Part shown: positions 33,467-42,852 of the stretch, piece after piece
How positions within the stretch are numbered: position 1 is the first letter of the stretch
Layout of the letters: each line of letters begins with the position of its first letter
Assembly (NCBI RefSeq): GCF_007748035.1
Contig: NZ_CP036278.1
Span: forward strand, 5,394,001 to 5,458,000
Origin: Aeoliella mucimassa
GTDB lineage: Bacteria; Planctomycetota; Planctomycetia; Pirellulales; Lacipirellulaceae
Direction of reading: 5' to 3'
Length of the DNA stretch: 64,000 nucleotides
Translations under genes and position numbers: made by a program
Notes under the pieces: model-generated
Seen by the model: only the letters and a program-made list of their open reading frames with translations
Databases searched by the model: none
What the model was told of the DNA's origin: nothing

Positions 33467-34501
33467 GGCCTTGTTGAACAATTAGTCACAAACCTCCGTA
33501 AAAACTAACGTGGAATGGAACCACGTACCTTTTTTACGGAGATCGAACATGGCTACGAAAGAAAAACGAACCTACAAAGTCACGAACTGGAAGGAGTATA
33601 ACAAGTCGCTCATCGAGCGTGGAAACATCACTATTTGGTTTAGCGACGAGGCGTTGGAGAACTGGGAACATCCTAACGACCAGACAAAAGTCGGTCGCCC
33701 TTTTGTCTTCAGCGATACGGCGATCGAGTGCTTGCTGACGATTCGCGAACTGCTGAAACTTCCCTATCGGCAGACTGAGGGATTCGGCCGCTCGCTGGTG
33801 GCGATGTTGGGCGTCGAGGCAGCGATTCCCAATTATTCTTCGCTCGCCAAGCGAGCCAGCAAGCTGAATGTTTCGCTCGATATCGCTAACAAGAGGGGCG
33901 ACATCGATATCGTGGTGGATAGCACCGGCATGAAAGTGTTTGGCGAGGGCGAATGGAAGATGCGGACGCATGGCAAGTCGAAGCGGCGGACATGGCGGAA
34001 GCTGCATTTGTCGGTGAATCCTGACACCCGCGAGATTGTGGCGGAGATTTTGACCGAGAACAGTTGCCACGATGCCGATGCGGTTCCCGAAATGCTGGAG
34101 CAGGTGGAGCAGCCCGTAAAAAAGTTTCACGGCGACGGTAGTTACGACAAGTGGAAGGTTTATGAAGGGCTGGAATCCGAAGGCATTGAGCCGGTGATTC
34201 CGCCGCAGCACAACGCCAAGATCAAACAACATGGCAACTCTGCGGAGGAGCCTTTGCCCCGGGACGAGGCAATTCGTCAGATTCGACGCAAGGGGCGTAG
34301 GAGTTGGAAAGAGGAAGTGGGCTATCATCGTAGAAGCTTGGCGGAAACGACCATGTACCGAGTGAAACAAAGCTTTGGGAGCCATCTCAAAAACCGAGTA
34401 TTCGAAAACCAACAAACGGAAGCCCGCTTGCGCTGTAAAATCATCAATCAATTCACCCAACTCGGGCTTCCACAGTTCGAGTGGAGTTAGTCAACAAGGC
34501 C
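33467..34501 (+). mobile_element. IS5-family (IS903-group-like) insertion sequence, copy 2
   Basis: 1,035 bp, apparently identical to 15553-16587, with the same GGCCTTGTTGA ends. The perfect 9-bp duplication ATGATGCTC lies at 33458-33466 and 34502-34510. It is inserted in the same orientation as copy 1, 17.9 kb away, so recombination between them could delete or loop out the interval. Confidence 0.95.
33549..34490 (+). CDS. IS5-family DDE transposase, copy 2
   Basis: Protein of 313 aa with the same sequence as the transposase at 15635-16576, including the Asp, Asp, Glu triad in VVDSTGMK, HGDGSYDKW and SLAETTMYR. Intact. Confidence 0.95.
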   Translation: MATKEKRTYKVTNWKEYNKSLIERGNITIWFSDEALENWEHPNDQTKVGRPFVFSDTAIECLLTIRELLKLPYRQTEGFGRSLVAMLGVEAAIPNYSSLAKRASKLNVSLDIANKRGDIDIVVDSTGMKVFGEGEWKMRTHGKSKRRTWRKLHLSVNPDTREIVAEILTENSCHDADAVPEMLEQVEQPVKKFHGDGSYDKWKVYEGLESEGIEPVIPPQHNAKIKQHGNSAEEPLPRDEAIRQIRRKGRRSWKEEVGYHRRSLAETTMYRVKQSFGSHLKNRVFENQQTEARLRCKIINQFTQLGLPQFEWS

Positions 34502-34991
34502 ATGATGCTCTACCAGAAATGGCACTGGGAGTTCCTCGGCCGCTGGATTATCCGCACGGCCTGCATGCTCTTTTTAGCGGGGGCGGGGGCCGACGATGCA
34601 GCAATTGAGGTCGTCGAGGATCTTGGAGAGGATGGCAAGAGGCTACTCAAGCAAGAGGCTATTCGCCAGAACTGCAGGTTCTCAGTCGCTCAAACCATGA
34701 TCGTGATGCTGGATATCGACTAGCAATGCCTATTCGCTCTTCCACCACCGGCAATCCAAGGAGCCGGCTGCGCATACACTAACCGAGAGACTTCCCACTC
34801 CCGACGAGCAACGGGAGCTAAATCGGATTCTGCGAACCGATTTCACCGACTACGGTTGTCTGGCTGTTTGGTTTCTATTTCTTGGCTTTGGGCTAAGCCT
34901 CTTCTGTCGCTTCATCGGTTCTTCCATTTCCACAGAGATAGCAAGCATTGCCTACTGGATCGGCTGGTTCGTTGCAACTGGCTTTCTGATC

Positions 34992-35483
34992 GTGATGCTA
35001 ATCCTTCTGGTGCCGTTCTGTCCCAAGCCGCGACGACTAATCAGGCGAGATATCGAAGATCAGATCGTTCAGGTGATTCACGTGATCGACCCCGAGGTGA
35101 TTGAAATCTCGTACTTTCAAAACATTGCACCCATCCTGGCCTTAGGGATTGGAGAGGAGACGATTCGTTACCTCCAGGGGCAATGGCTCTACAACACAGA
35201 CCTCTACAGGGGCGAGTCATCGGAAAATGACGAGGGCGACGAGTATCTGAATGAACTACCGCCGCCCCATGCGTTCCCGAGTCAAGAATTTACACTCACG
35301 CGACTGCCACACTGTGGAGAAGTGCTAAGCATCAAGGTAGCTGGCGACTACTTACCTCCTGCACACGAGGTCGCCGATCTGAAGAAGGAATATGAGTTTC
35401 AACCCTCCGAGATCTTCCGCGGCCAAGTGGCCGACATCGCGGAGATACTGGCCCGCGAGCACGCGGCGCGTGCATCGAAATAG
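34992..35483 (+). CDS. Membrane protein fragment, start uncertain
   Basis: From GTG 34992 or ATG 34995 the frame encodes about 163 aa, beginning inside a hydrophobic segment (MMLILLVPFCPKPRR) and continuing with a soluble domain (RDIEDQIVQVIHVIDPEVIEISYFQNIAPILALG, ... EFQPSEIFRGQVADIAEILAREHAARASK). The same frame is open back to 34707 and there encodes a sensible protein: a polar helix (LPTPDEQRELNRILRTDF), then two membrane segments (LAVWFLFLGFGLSLFCRF; AYWIGWFVATGFLIVMLILLV). No ATG, GTG or TTG exists in that part, so the true start has been lost, is non-standard, or lies in another frame behind a frameshift. Function unknown. Confidence 0.55.
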   Translation: MMLILLVPFCPKPRRLIRRDIEDQIVQVIHVIDPEVIEISYFQNIAPILALGIGEETIRYLQGQWLYNTDLYRGESSENDEGDEYLNELPPPHAFPSQEFTLTRLPHCGEVLSIKVAGDYLPPAHEVADLKKEYEFQPSEIFRGQVADIAEILAREHAARASK

Positions 35484-35580
35484 AATGAGACGAAGTGCGA
35501 CTCTTCATGCACCGTGTCGAAAGCCATCGCCTACGGCTTTGGGCTAAACGATTGAGCGATTGAGTCCCGGCAATACGAAA

Positions 35581-35613
35581 GCGAGGGACCAGAGCAAGGC
35601 TCCAGTCCCTCGC
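35581..35613. terminator. Hairpin between convergent genes
   Basis: GCGAGGGAC (35581-35589) pairs with GTCCCTCGC (35605-35613) over 9 bp. It lies between the stop of the rightward gene at 35483 and that of the leftward gene at 35677, and could end transcription from either side. Confidence 0.6.
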
Positions 35614-35676
35614 AATTCGTCTTCAAGGAAGGAGCGAAGGGGAGGTGTGAACGATGTTATCGAAACGTGGCGACGG

Positions 35677-36267
35677 TTAGTCGTCGATCGTGATGGTGGC
35701 TTCGTCGGAGACGCGGAAGCGTTGCTTGCCGCTGCTGTTCGCTTGGCTTTGTATCGATTCGGCTTCGACGATCGATCCGTTCGAGCACAGCAGTCGCACC
35801 TTGCCTTCGAGTAGAACACCACCTTCGTGGAGTTGAATGCGATTGGCAGAAGCCTGCATGCCGTTGTTGTTTTGTTCGACGTAGGAGCAATTGCCGAGCC
35901 CCATCACGTTTTTCACATTGGCTCCTTGCAGTTCGACTTGAATTCGGTCGGCCACGATCAGCACGTCGCCATCGCCAATCGAGCAACACGCTTTGCCTTC
36001 GAGCACGATCTGTTGGGTGTTGGGGGAGTCTTGTTCGGTAGCTTCCGTCGGAATCGCTGGAGCGACCGCCAGAGTGCTGGCGGCAAACATGGTTTCGCCG
36101 ATATTGAGAGTGATCGGCCGTCCCTCGACCGCCGGAGCGATGGTTGGTGCCGCTTGCGGTGCAGGGGAAGGCACCATGCTGGGAATCGCAGGCGCATAAC
36201 GAGGGGGTGCGTACGGTGGGGCCGAGGGGGTTACCTCGGCCGCGACCGAAACCAACACCGCTATCAC
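35677..36267 (-). CDS. Secreted hypothetical protein with OstA-like strands
   Basis: Protein of 196 aa from GTG 36267. It opens with a short hydrophobic stretch (MIAVLVSVAAEVTP) and a 40-residue Pro/Ala-rich linker. Upstream codons in frame are rich in Arg, so the signal peptide may begin earlier. The last 110 residues are repeated short strands: QIVLEGKACCSIGDGDVLIVADRIQVELQG, ANRIQLHEGGVLLEGKVRLLCSNGSIVEAESIQ, QRFRVSDEATITIDD, recalling the beta-jelly roll of LptA/OstA proteins but without certain homology. Function unknown. Confidence 0.65.
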   Translation of the reverse strand: MIAVLVSVAAEVTPSAPPYAPPRYAPAIPSMVPSPAPQAAPTIAPAVEGRPITLNIGETMFAASTLAVAPAIPTEATEQDSPNTQQIVLEGKACCSIGDGDVLIVADRIQVELQGANVKNVMGLGNCSYVEQNNNGMQASANRIQLHEGGVLLEGKVRLLCSNGSIVEAESIQSQANSSGKQRFRVSDEATITIDD

Positions 36268-36485
36268 AATCGCATGAAACCTTCGTGAATCCTTTCGACG
36301 AGAGTAAAATGTGACGCGACCGCCTCACGAAGCAAGTCTGGTGCCAGTTGCCATTTGGGGCACGTTTCCCCGTGTTTCTACTCTAGGAGAGTGAAACAAT
36401 TGCATCGCGTTGCGTTTTTTACAAACCGATAGCCGTTGGTTACGCTAGCGCGTGATGCACCGCAGCGTGTGATAGCAAGCCGCGG

Positions 36486-37481
36486 TTACGGGCGGTCTGC
36501 TGGCTGGCGGACCAGGTAGAGGAGCTCGCCCGACTCGCCGGCCGCGGAGCCTTCACTCGGCATGAACGCGGTAACGAGCACCGCGCGGGTGCCGTCGCTC
36601 AATGTCACCGGCTCGGCATGAGGATTCGCAAACGACCTGGAGCCTTGGTGCGTTTGAATCTTCAGCTCCTCGATCGGCTCGCCGGTCGGGTTGCATAGAT
36701 AGACTCGCCAGGAGCTCCAGTCTTGAGGAGCGAGCTGAATCTCCTGTAAGCAATACGCTTCGCCCGCCCAGGAGAACAGATCGCGACTGCCAAAGTTGCC
36801 GCGTGCGCCGAGTTTAGTGAACTTTCGATTGAGCGACGCATCAGGCTTGGCCGACCATTGCTCGAACGCGACCAACCGCCCGCGGGCCAGGCGATCAACC
36901 TCGGCGTTGCGGTAATAATGCAGCCGCACGTCGAGCACCTCCTCGCCATCCTGCTCGCTGATGTGCTCGATCATCGGTGTCCCTTCGGCAGTAGGAGCGA
37001 GCGTGCGATCGATATCGATGGAGCGGCTTGCCTCCGACTGGCAGAGCGAAGCAAAGCTCTCGTAGCGGGCGATGCGAATCCAGCAGCTGTTGGGGGCATC
37101 CTTTTCGTAAGCGAGCAGATACTCGCCATCGGGAGTTTGCAAAAGCTGCCCTTGCGAGGCGTGCGTATCGAGTTTGGCCAGGAACTTCCAGTGCACTGCG
37201 TCGCTCGACTCGCCGAGCGCCAGGTGAAAGACTCCGTCGCGCAGGTAGTGATAGACACCCAGAATGCGGTGCTGATCGTCCTGGTAGGGATTCAAGCAGT
37301 CGAGCGAATGCCCACGATCGTCCCGCGCACCGTATTGATGGGCGAGAGAGTCGGGCACGCTCGCCAGTTGGTGGGCGATGCTCGTCGGCTCGGCTGCTCG
37401 AGCCGAAGTAATGGTCATGCCGAATACAGCAAAGCAGGTGAGTGAAAGTAGGTGAGTGCTAGAACGTAAGTAGGGAATCAT
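36486..37481 (-). CDS. Secreted hypothetical protein, possible beta-propeller
   Basis: Protein of 331 aa. Residues 1-30 form a signal peptide (LLSLTCFAVFGMTITSARA then AEPTS). The body has blade-like strand repeats: HRILGVYHYLRDGVFHLALGESSDAVHWKFLAKLD near 70, GQLLQTPDGEYLLAYEKDA near 112, SCWIRIARYESF near 132. SDAVHWKFL is the type of phrase seen in five-bladed GH43/GH32-like proteins, but no catalytic triad can be assigned. It starts 13 bp downstream of the zinc-ribbon gene's stop, so the two are probably co-transcribed. Confidence 0.7.
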   Translation of the reverse strand: MIPYLRSSTHLLSLTCFAVFGMTITSARAAEPTSIAHQLASVPDSLAHQYGARDDRGHSLDCLNPYQDDQHRILGVYHYLRDGVFHLALGESSDAVHWKFLAKLDTHASQGQLLQTPDGEYLLAYEKDAPNSCWIRIARYESFASLCQSEASRSIDIDRTLAPTAEGTPMIEHISEQDGEEVLDVRLHYYRNAEVDRLARGRLVAFEQWSAKPDASLNRKFTKLGARGNFGSRDLFSWAGEAYCLQEIQLAPQDWSSWRVYLCNPTGEPIEELKIQTHQGSRSFANPHAEPVTLSDGTRAVLVTAFMPSEGSAAGESGELLYLVRQPADRP

Positions 37482-37494
37482 CGTAACGCTTGGA

Positions 37495-38391
37495 TTAAGG
37501 TCGAACCGCTTTGGCGGTGTGTCGAATCAGGAGCATGTACATTACCAGCCCGTAGAGCATGATCGCAAACGACCCTAAGCCAAAAGCAATCATCGCCGAG
37601 CCAAACAGGAGCACAAGCAGGCTATTCACTATCGGCAACGCAACGGCCACCCCGAGTATCAGCGTGAGCCTGCGGGCTTCGTCTACGAGGGATGCATCTC
37701 CTATAAGTTTGGCTATTGCCTTGAGGTAGAAGGCAAAGAGTAGCCATGACGCGAGGGCCAGCAGTCCCGCAAGGGAAGTGATTTGATGGTCGGTGATATC
37801 GGCAACGCTAAGTACAGTGAGAGCGATCGAGCTGAGATCGCAAGCAATCGAGGCAACGAGCAATCCCGCGTTGCCAAGCGATGGGGCGCGAACCAGGCAC
37901 AGGACCCGGCCGGCTGTATTGAGCAAGTATCCTAAAAGGACCAGGCCAAGGGCTCCAACGATGAAAATCCAAATCGCATCAGAACGGAATACCAACGATA
38001 TCACCAAGCTCGTTACCAACAGCACTGGGCTAACAAGCGTGATCACCGCACCATAGAAGACGAGGTAGATGGCCCAAGAGAGTCCGGCCGAACGGATGTC
38101 GATTGTGCCGACGCCTGATGAGGGGATGTCGGGCGCGGAGCTCGTGGTGGGCGCGGCAAATGGATTGTAGTTTTCGGTGTCGTCATGGGGAGCAAGTTTG
38201 TTCCCCTGTTCAGCTGAGGCAGTAACAGGCTCCGACTGACCCGAAACTGCCGGGGCCACGTTGCTTGCGGAAAGCTCGGGGCTAGGAATGACAAACGTCA
38301 GGCCACAGCTGTTGCATTTGCCCTTTTTGCCTGCGGCAGACTCGGGAACCGAATACTGCTTGCCGCACGGACACTTCACATTGAGCGCCAC
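37495..38391 (-). CDS. Zinc-ribbon multi-pass membrane protein
   Basis: Protein of 298 aa starting at GTG 38391, with GGGAGGGGG as ribosome site. The N-terminal 35 residues form a zinc ribbon (KCPCGKQYSVP, GKCNSCGLTF). A Ser/Pro/Ala linker to about 95 leads into five to six hydrophobic segments between 105 and 295. Many planctomycete proteins combine this ribbon with a membrane domain; their role is unknown. Confidence 0.75.
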   Translation of the reverse strand: MALNVKCPCGKQYSVPESAAGKKGKCNSCGLTFVIPSPELSASNVAPAVSGQSEPVTASAEQGNKLAPHDDTENYNPFAAPTTSSAPDIPSSGVGTIDIRSAGLSWAIYLVFYGAVITLVSPVLLVTSLVISLVFRSDAIWIFIVGALGLVLLGYLLNTAGRVLCLVRAPSLGNAGLLVASIACDLSSIALTVLSVADITDHQITSLAGLLALASWLLFAFYLKAIAKLIGDASLVDEARRLTLILGVAVALPIVNSLLVLLFGSAMIAFGLGSFAIMLYGLVMYMLLIRHTAKAVRP

Positions 38392-38847
38392 GAAACCCCC
38401 TCCCAAGGACCGTGTCCGCCCGGAAAAACCACGTTTGCCAGAGAACCGCCGAACATGGCGATAGCTGCGGAGGACACGTTACGGTTCTCATCTTACTCAC
38501 CAGGCCGAATAGCTGGCGCTCGAAAAATGCCTGTTGCCAGGCAAATATTCCTCCCTACCCATCGGCCAAGGCAACGCTAGATGCTGCGCCGCACCTCGCT
38601 GAAGTGAGGGAATTCGGGTGAAATAGGCGGTCTCTCGTGGATGTAACAGAGATGCCAGCACCGGGAAAAACACATTTTGAAATTCAATCGGCAGCCGGTT
38701 GACGCATTGGAGCTGGGCCAGTAAATTCACCGATTCCCCTTGAGTTCGAGGGGGCGACTATTGTTGTTTGAAAACCAGGGTAATGGACCTCGGTGCAGGC
38801 TCGACTCGAGCCGCCAATACACTGAGGTGGAGTGAGGAGCATCCGTC
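38392..38847. other. Spacer upstream of the ribosomal cluster
   Basis: No gene found. This stretch must hold the main promoter of the S10 cluster and the divergent promoter for the zinc-ribbon gene, but no convincing promoter hexamers could be picked by eye. A GAGGAG ribosome site lies just before the rpsJ start. Confidence 0.55.
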
Positions 38848-39171
38848 GTGGCGCAAGCACAGGAAATTATTCGCATTCGAATGGAAGCTTACGATCATTC
38901 GGTACTCGATCAGAGTGCAGCCGAGATCGTAGATACCGCCAAACGGACTAACTCCATTGTTCATGGCCCTATCCCATTGCCGACTCGTATTGAGCGATAC
39001 ACCGTTCTGCGTGGTCCGCACGTCGACAAGAAGTCGCGACAGCAGTTCGAGATCCGCACTCACAAGCGGCTAATCGATATCGTCCAGGCTACGGCCAAGA
39101 CCATCGAGGCACTCAATAAGCTGAGCCTGCCTGCTGGTGTGGACATCAAGATCAAAGCCACCACGGCTTAA
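38848..39171 (+). CDS. rpsJ: 30S ribosomal protein S10
   Basis: Protein of 107 aa from GTG 38848, preceded by [35 protein letters not shown] and [39 protein letters not shown] are the S10 core, which binds 16S rRNA in the 30S head and also serves transcription antitermination with NusB. It heads the S10-spc cluster; tuf and fusA, often next to it, are not in this window. Confidence 0.97.
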   Translation: MAQAQEIIRIRMEAYDHSVLDQSAAEIVDTAKRTNSIVHGPIPLPTRIERYTVLRGPHVDKKSRQQFEIRTHKRLIDIVQATAKTIEALNKLSLPAGVDIKIKATTA

Positions 39172-39332
39172 TTTTATAATATTTCTGTGGGTAAAAGACG
39201 CATGATCGGAAGTTGAGCAGGGTAAGCCGGGGTCTGTCTTCGGTGCTTAGAGCCCCTGAAGTCAGTCCGCGTGTCTCCCCGCTCACAAGCCTACATGACC
39301 ATATACTGAGGGCGTTCGTCGCGAAATAAGCG

Positions 39333-40049
39333 ATGAGCGATAGAGAGATGTCAGCCAGCAATCCAGTTGTGGGTATCCTGGGCCGCAAGGTCGGGATGAC
39401 GCAGGTTTACGACGACTCGGGTGTCGTCGTCCCGGTGACGGTTGTTCAAGCAGGACCCTGTGATGTGTTGCAGGTTCGCACGCAGGACAAAGACGGCTAC
39501 GAAGCCGTGCAGATTGGTTATCTCGATAAGCCGCGTCGCTTGGCTAGCCGAAGCGAGCGGGGTCATGTAGCAAAGCTCGATAGCAAGCGTTCTAAGGCTC
39601 GCACCGCTGCTGGTGTCGAAGCTGCTCCCAAGGCCTCCTGTGAGCCAAAGCGTTTTGTCCGCGAGATCCGCGGCGGTGCTGGTGATCTGGCTCCTGGCTC
39701 GAAGGTCACGGTCGACGCTTTCGCCGAAATTAAGTCCGTCGACATCATTGCCACGAGCAAGGGTCGCGGTTTCTCCGGTGCCATGAAGCGGCACAACTTC
39801 AGCGGTCAGCGTGCCACGCACGGTGTCAAGAAGTGTCACCGTCACTTGGGTGGTACTGGCTGTAGTGCTTACCCGAGTCGCTTGTTCAAGGGTATTCGGA
39901 TGCCCGGTCAGTACGGCAACGCCCGCACGACCGTTCGCAATCAAAAGATCGTCCGCGTCGATGCGGATAACAACTTGCTTCTGGTTCGCGGCAGCGTCCC
40001 CGGTCCGAATGGTGGGTTCGTCGTCGTTAAGCAAACCAACAAACTGTAG
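39333..40049 (+). CDS. rplC: 50S ribosomal protein L3
   Basis: Protein of 238 aa. LGRKVGMTQVYDDSGVVVPVTVVQAGPCDV opens the fold; GRGFSGAMKRHNFSGQRATHGVKKCHRHLGGTGCSAYPSRLFKGIRMPGQYG is the loop that reaches the peptidyl-transferase centre. The start may be ATG 39333 or ATG 39348. A 160-bp spacer after rpsJ, with TATAAT at 39175-39180, may carry a secondary promoter or leader. Confidence 0.97.
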   Translation: MSDREMSASNPVVGILGRKVGMTQVYDDSGVVVPVTVVQAGPCDVLQVRTQDKDGYEAVQIGYLDKPRRLASRSERGHVAKLDSKRSKARTAAGVEAAPKASCEPKRFVREIRGGAGDLAPGSKVTVDAFAEIKSVDIIATSKGRGFSGAMKRHNFSGQRATHGVKKCHRHLGGTGCSAYPSRLFKGIRMPGQYGNARTTVRNQKIVRVDADNNLLLVRGSVPGPNGGFVVVKQTNKL

Positions 40050-40116
40050 GGAGAGGTCGGAGGTCAGAGGACGGAGGGGTTTCTCTCTTTAAGCTCGATA
40101 CCGAGTACCTGCAATC

Positions 40117-40779
40117 ATGCCTAAGCTCACAATTCACGATCGAAAAGGCAACAAGGTCGGCACCTACAATGTCGAGCCGACGGACTTCGCGCCTGCGATC
40201 AACAAGCAACTGCTGCACGACGCCGTGGTGATGTACCAGGCCAATCAGCGTCAGGGTAGCCACAAAACGAAAACCCGCGCCGAAGTCGCTGGCAGCACCA
40301 AGAAGTTGTACCGCCAAAAGGGTACGGGTAACGCCCGTGCTGGTCATCGCCGCAGTGGTGTCCGCCGTGGTGGTGGTCACATCCACGCGGTGCGTCCTCG
40401 CGATTACTCTTATTCACTGCCTCGTAAGGCCCTTCGTTTGGCTACTCGCATGGCCATCGCTTCGAAGGTGCAGGATGACGAAATGGTAGTCATCGACGAG
40501 TTGTCGTTCGAGTCGCCAAAGACTCGCAACATGGTGTCGATCATCAAGCACCTGGGCATCGAGAACGATTCGCTGCTCGTTGCGACCGATGGTTACAACG
40601 TGAATGTCTACAAGAGTGGTCGTAACATCGACCGGGTTGCGGTAGCCCCCGCGGCTGAGCTGAACGCCTTGAGCGTTTTGTCGGCCCGTCGGTTGCTCGT
40701 AACCAAGTCGGCACTCGATGTTCTCCGTGCGTCGGCCGGAGCGAATGGAAGTTCGGCCGAGTCGTCCGCCGCAGAATAG
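40117..40779 (+). CDS. rplD: 50S ribosomal protein L4
   Basis: Protein of 220 aa. The extended loop [60 protein letters not shown] lines the exit tunnel. L4 often represses its own operon in gamma-proteobacteria; no matching leader could be shown here. The C-terminal 15 residues are Ser/Ala-rich and longer than usual. Confidence 0.97.
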   Translation: MPKLTIHDRKGNKVGTYNVEPTDFAPAINKQLLHDAVVMYQANQRQGSHKTKTRAEVAGSTKKLYRQKGTGNARAGHRRSGVRRGGGHIHAVRPRDYSYSLPRKALRLATRMAIASKVQDDEMVVIDELSFESPKTRNMVSIIKHLGIENDSLLVATDGYNVNVYKSGRNIDRVAVAPAAELNALSVLSARRLLVTKSALDVLRASAGANGSSAESSAAE

Positions 40780-40800
40780 TCAAGCAAAGGTTAGTGAGCC

Positions 40801-41115
40801 ATGCCTCGCCATATTCCCCAAAAAACAACGCTGGAGCTGGAACCGCATCAGATTCTGCTTCGGCCGCTAGTGACCGAAAAGGGCACCGAGCAATCGACAC
40901 GCTTCAACGCGTATGCCTTCCAGGTCAATAAGCTGGCAACCAAGACCGATATTCGCAAGGCAGTTGAAAAGCTGTTTGACGTGAAGGTTGAGAAGATTCA
41001 CATCCAGAACCGCAAGGGCAAGCCACGCCGCACCCGTCAGCGTTTCGGATACACTGGCGATTGGAAGAAGGCCATCGTCACATTGGATAAAGAGCACACC
41101 ATCGAGTTCTTTTAG
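40801..41115 (+). CDS. rplW: 50S ribosomal protein L23
   Basis: Protein of 104 aa. HQILLRPLVTEKGTEQSTRFNAYAFQVNKLATKTDIRKAVEKLFDVKVEKIHIQNRKGKPRRTRQRFGYTGDWKKAIVTL is the complete L23 core, which binds 23S rRNA domain III and forms the docking site for trigger factor and SRP at the tunnel exit. A 21-bp gap separates it from rplD. Confidence 0.97.
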   Translation: MPRHIPQKTTLELEPHQILLRPLVTEKGTEQSTRFNAYAFQVNKLATKTDIRKAVEKLFDVKVEKIHIQNRKGKPRRTRQRFGYTGDWKKAIVTLDKEHTIEFF

Positions 41116-41171
41116 TAGTTGAGAGTCACTTAACCGCCTACTAAAAACAGAACGCTGAAAGCTTCGAACAA

Positions 41172-42035
41172 ATGGGTATTCGCAAATACAATCCGACGAC
41201 TCCGGGCCGCCGTGGTGCCTCGGTAAGCGACTTCAAGGACTTGACGCCAGGTGCCAAGCCCGAGAAGAGCCTGCTGCGGACGATCACCAAGACCGGTGGT
41301 CGCAATAACCAAGGTGTCACCACGGTACGTTTTCGTGGTGGTGGTCACAAGCGTCGTTACCGCCTGATCGACTTCCGTCGCAACAAAGATGGCGTGCCGG
41401 CCAAGGTCGATTCGATTCAGTACGACCCCAATCGTACCGCTCGCATTGCTCTGCTCCACTACGCCGACGGCGAAAAGCGTTACATTATCGCCCCTGCTGG
41501 CCTGAAGGCTGGCGACCAAGTGATGAGCGGTCCTGAGTGCGAGCCTAAGGTCGGCAACTGCTTGCCACTGTCGAAGATTCCGCTGGGTACCGTGGTGCAC
41601 AATGTCGAACTCAAGGCTGGCCGTGGTGCCGAGCTTTGCCGCAGTGCTGGTACGAGTGCTACACTGATGGCTCGTGAAGCCGACTGGGCTCAGATTTCGC
41701 TGCCGAGCGGTGAAATCCGTCGTATCCCTTCGGCCTGCCGGGCAACGGTTGGTTCGACTAGCAACTCCGATCACAGTGCCATCGTCCTGGGTAAAGCAGG
41801 CCGCAAGCGTTGGTTGGGCCGTCGTCCCCACGTTCGTGGTACCGCGATGAACCCGCATGACCATCCGCATGGTGGTGGTGAAGGTCGCACTAAGGGTGGT
41901 CGCCACCCAGTGAGCCCCACCGGCAAGAGCGCCAAGGGCGGCATGACTCGCCAACGTCGCAAGCCTTCGAACGCCGCGATCGTGCGTCGTCGCAAGAGCA
42001 AGCGGTACGGCGTGCAGAAACTGGTAAAGAAGTAA
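41172..42035 (+). CDS. rplB: 50S ribosomal protein L2
   Basis: Protein of 287 aa. Features are [28 protein letters not shown] near 40, the SH3-like second half, and the conserved [37 protein letters not shown] region whose His is near the peptidyl-transferase centre. Needed for subunit joining and tRNA placement. Confidence 0.97.
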   Translation: MGIRKYNPTTPGRRGASVSDFKDLTPGAKPEKSLLRTITKTGGRNNQGVTTVRFRGGGHKRRYRLIDFRRNKDGVPAKVDSIQYDPNRTARIALLHYADGEKRYIIAPAGLKAGDQVMSGPECEPKVGNCLPLSKIPLGTVVHNVELKAGRGAELCRSAGTSATLMAREADWAQISLPSGEIRRIPSACRATVGSTSNSDHSAIVLGKAGRKRWLGRRPHVRGTAMNPHDHPHGGGEGRTKGGRHPVSPTGKSAKGGMTRQRRKPSNAAIVRRRKSKRYGVQKLVKK

Positions 42036-42116
42036 ATACAAACTGTCGGTCGGTAGCGAGCAACTGCCGATCACCCACAGCGAACAGCCAATAGCTGATT
42101 AGCCGAGAGCCAATAC

Positions 42117-42383
42117 ATGTCACGTTCACTGAAAAAAGGCCCTTACGTCGACCCGAAGCTTTATCTAAAGGTCGAGAAGCAAAACGAGTCGGGTCGCAAA
42201 GAACCGATCACGACTTGGGCGCGGGCCTGCACGATCATTCCTGAATTCGTTGGCCACACGTTCATGGTGCACAACGGCAAGTTGCACATGAAAGTGTTTG
42301 TCACCGAAGACATGGTCGGGCACAAGCTGGGTGAGTTTGCTCCCACCCGTAGTTTCCGTGGGCACGCAGCGAAGAAGAAGTAA
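42117..42383 (+). CDS. rpsS: 30S ribosomal protein S19
   Basis: Protein of 88 aa beginning [19 protein letters not shown], with [48 protein letters not shown]. It forms a 30S head complex with S13. The 81-bp spacer upstream contains the AGC-type short repeats (CAGCCAATAGCTGATTAGCC). Confidence 0.97.
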   Translation: MSRSLKKGPYVDPKLYLKVEKQNESGRKEPITTWARACTIIPEFVGHTFMVHNGKLHMKVFVTEDMVGHKLGEFAPTRSFRGHAAKKK

Positions 42384-42468
42384 TTAACTGGCTATTTGTC
42401 CTGTGGAGCTGGTTGGATGACCAACTAGCGGCCTGGGAACCAAAAGCATTGAGCCGAGAGCCTGAGCA

Positions 42469-42795
42469 ATGGCATACAAAGCAATACACAAGCATGCACG
42501 AATCAGCGCCACGAAGGTGCGTCCGCTGGCGAATATGATTCGTGGGCAAGAAGTCGACGAGGCCCTGGCCATTCTCAAGTACCAACCCCATCGTGGGGCT
42601 CGGATGCTCGAGAAGGTGCTGAAAAGTGCCCGCGCGAATGCCGAGGATCGTGGCGCTCCGAACTTGGGTGGTCTGCGTGTGGTGGAAGCCCGCGTCGACG
42701 GTGGCCCGATGTTCAAGCGACTCCGCCCTCGTGCCCGCGGCATGGCCCATGTTATTAAGAAGCGATTCAGTCATATTGTAGTAGCCGTCGAGTAG
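42469..42795 (+). CDS. rplV: 50S ribosomal protein L22
   Basis: Protein of 108 aa. HKHARISATKVRPLANMIRGQEVDEALAILKYQPHRGARMLEKVLKSARANAEDR is the globular part and VDGGPMFKRLRPRARGMAHVIKKRFSHIVVAV the hairpin that lines the exit tunnel. Standard length. Confidence 0.97.
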   Translation: MAYKAIHKHARISATKVRPLANMIRGQEVDEALAILKYQPHRGARMLEKVLKSARANAEDRGAPNLGGLRVVEARVDGGPMFKRLRPRARGMAHVIKKRFSHIVVAVE

Positions 42796-42852
42796 TCGCT
42801 ACGCAACGCAACTGTCCCTGATTTCCGAACTCCGACCCCAGAACCCTACATT

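Larger units (their letters stand above)
33410..34723 (+). pseudogene. Small hypothetical gene split by IS5-family copy 2
   Basis: ATG 33410 opens 19 codons (MRFAVALIQLCWARFLMML) before the element. When the element and one copy of ATGATGCTC are removed, the frame continues without a stop from 34511 to TAG at 34721-34723, giving 89 aa. The rebuilt protein has an amphipathic or hydrophobic N-terminal half (WARFLMMLYQKWHWEFLGR, TACMLFLAGAGADDA) and a charged C-terminal half (EVVEDLGEDGKRLLKQEAIRQ). Preservation of the frame across the target site argues that it was a real gene. Function unknown. Confidence 0.65.
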
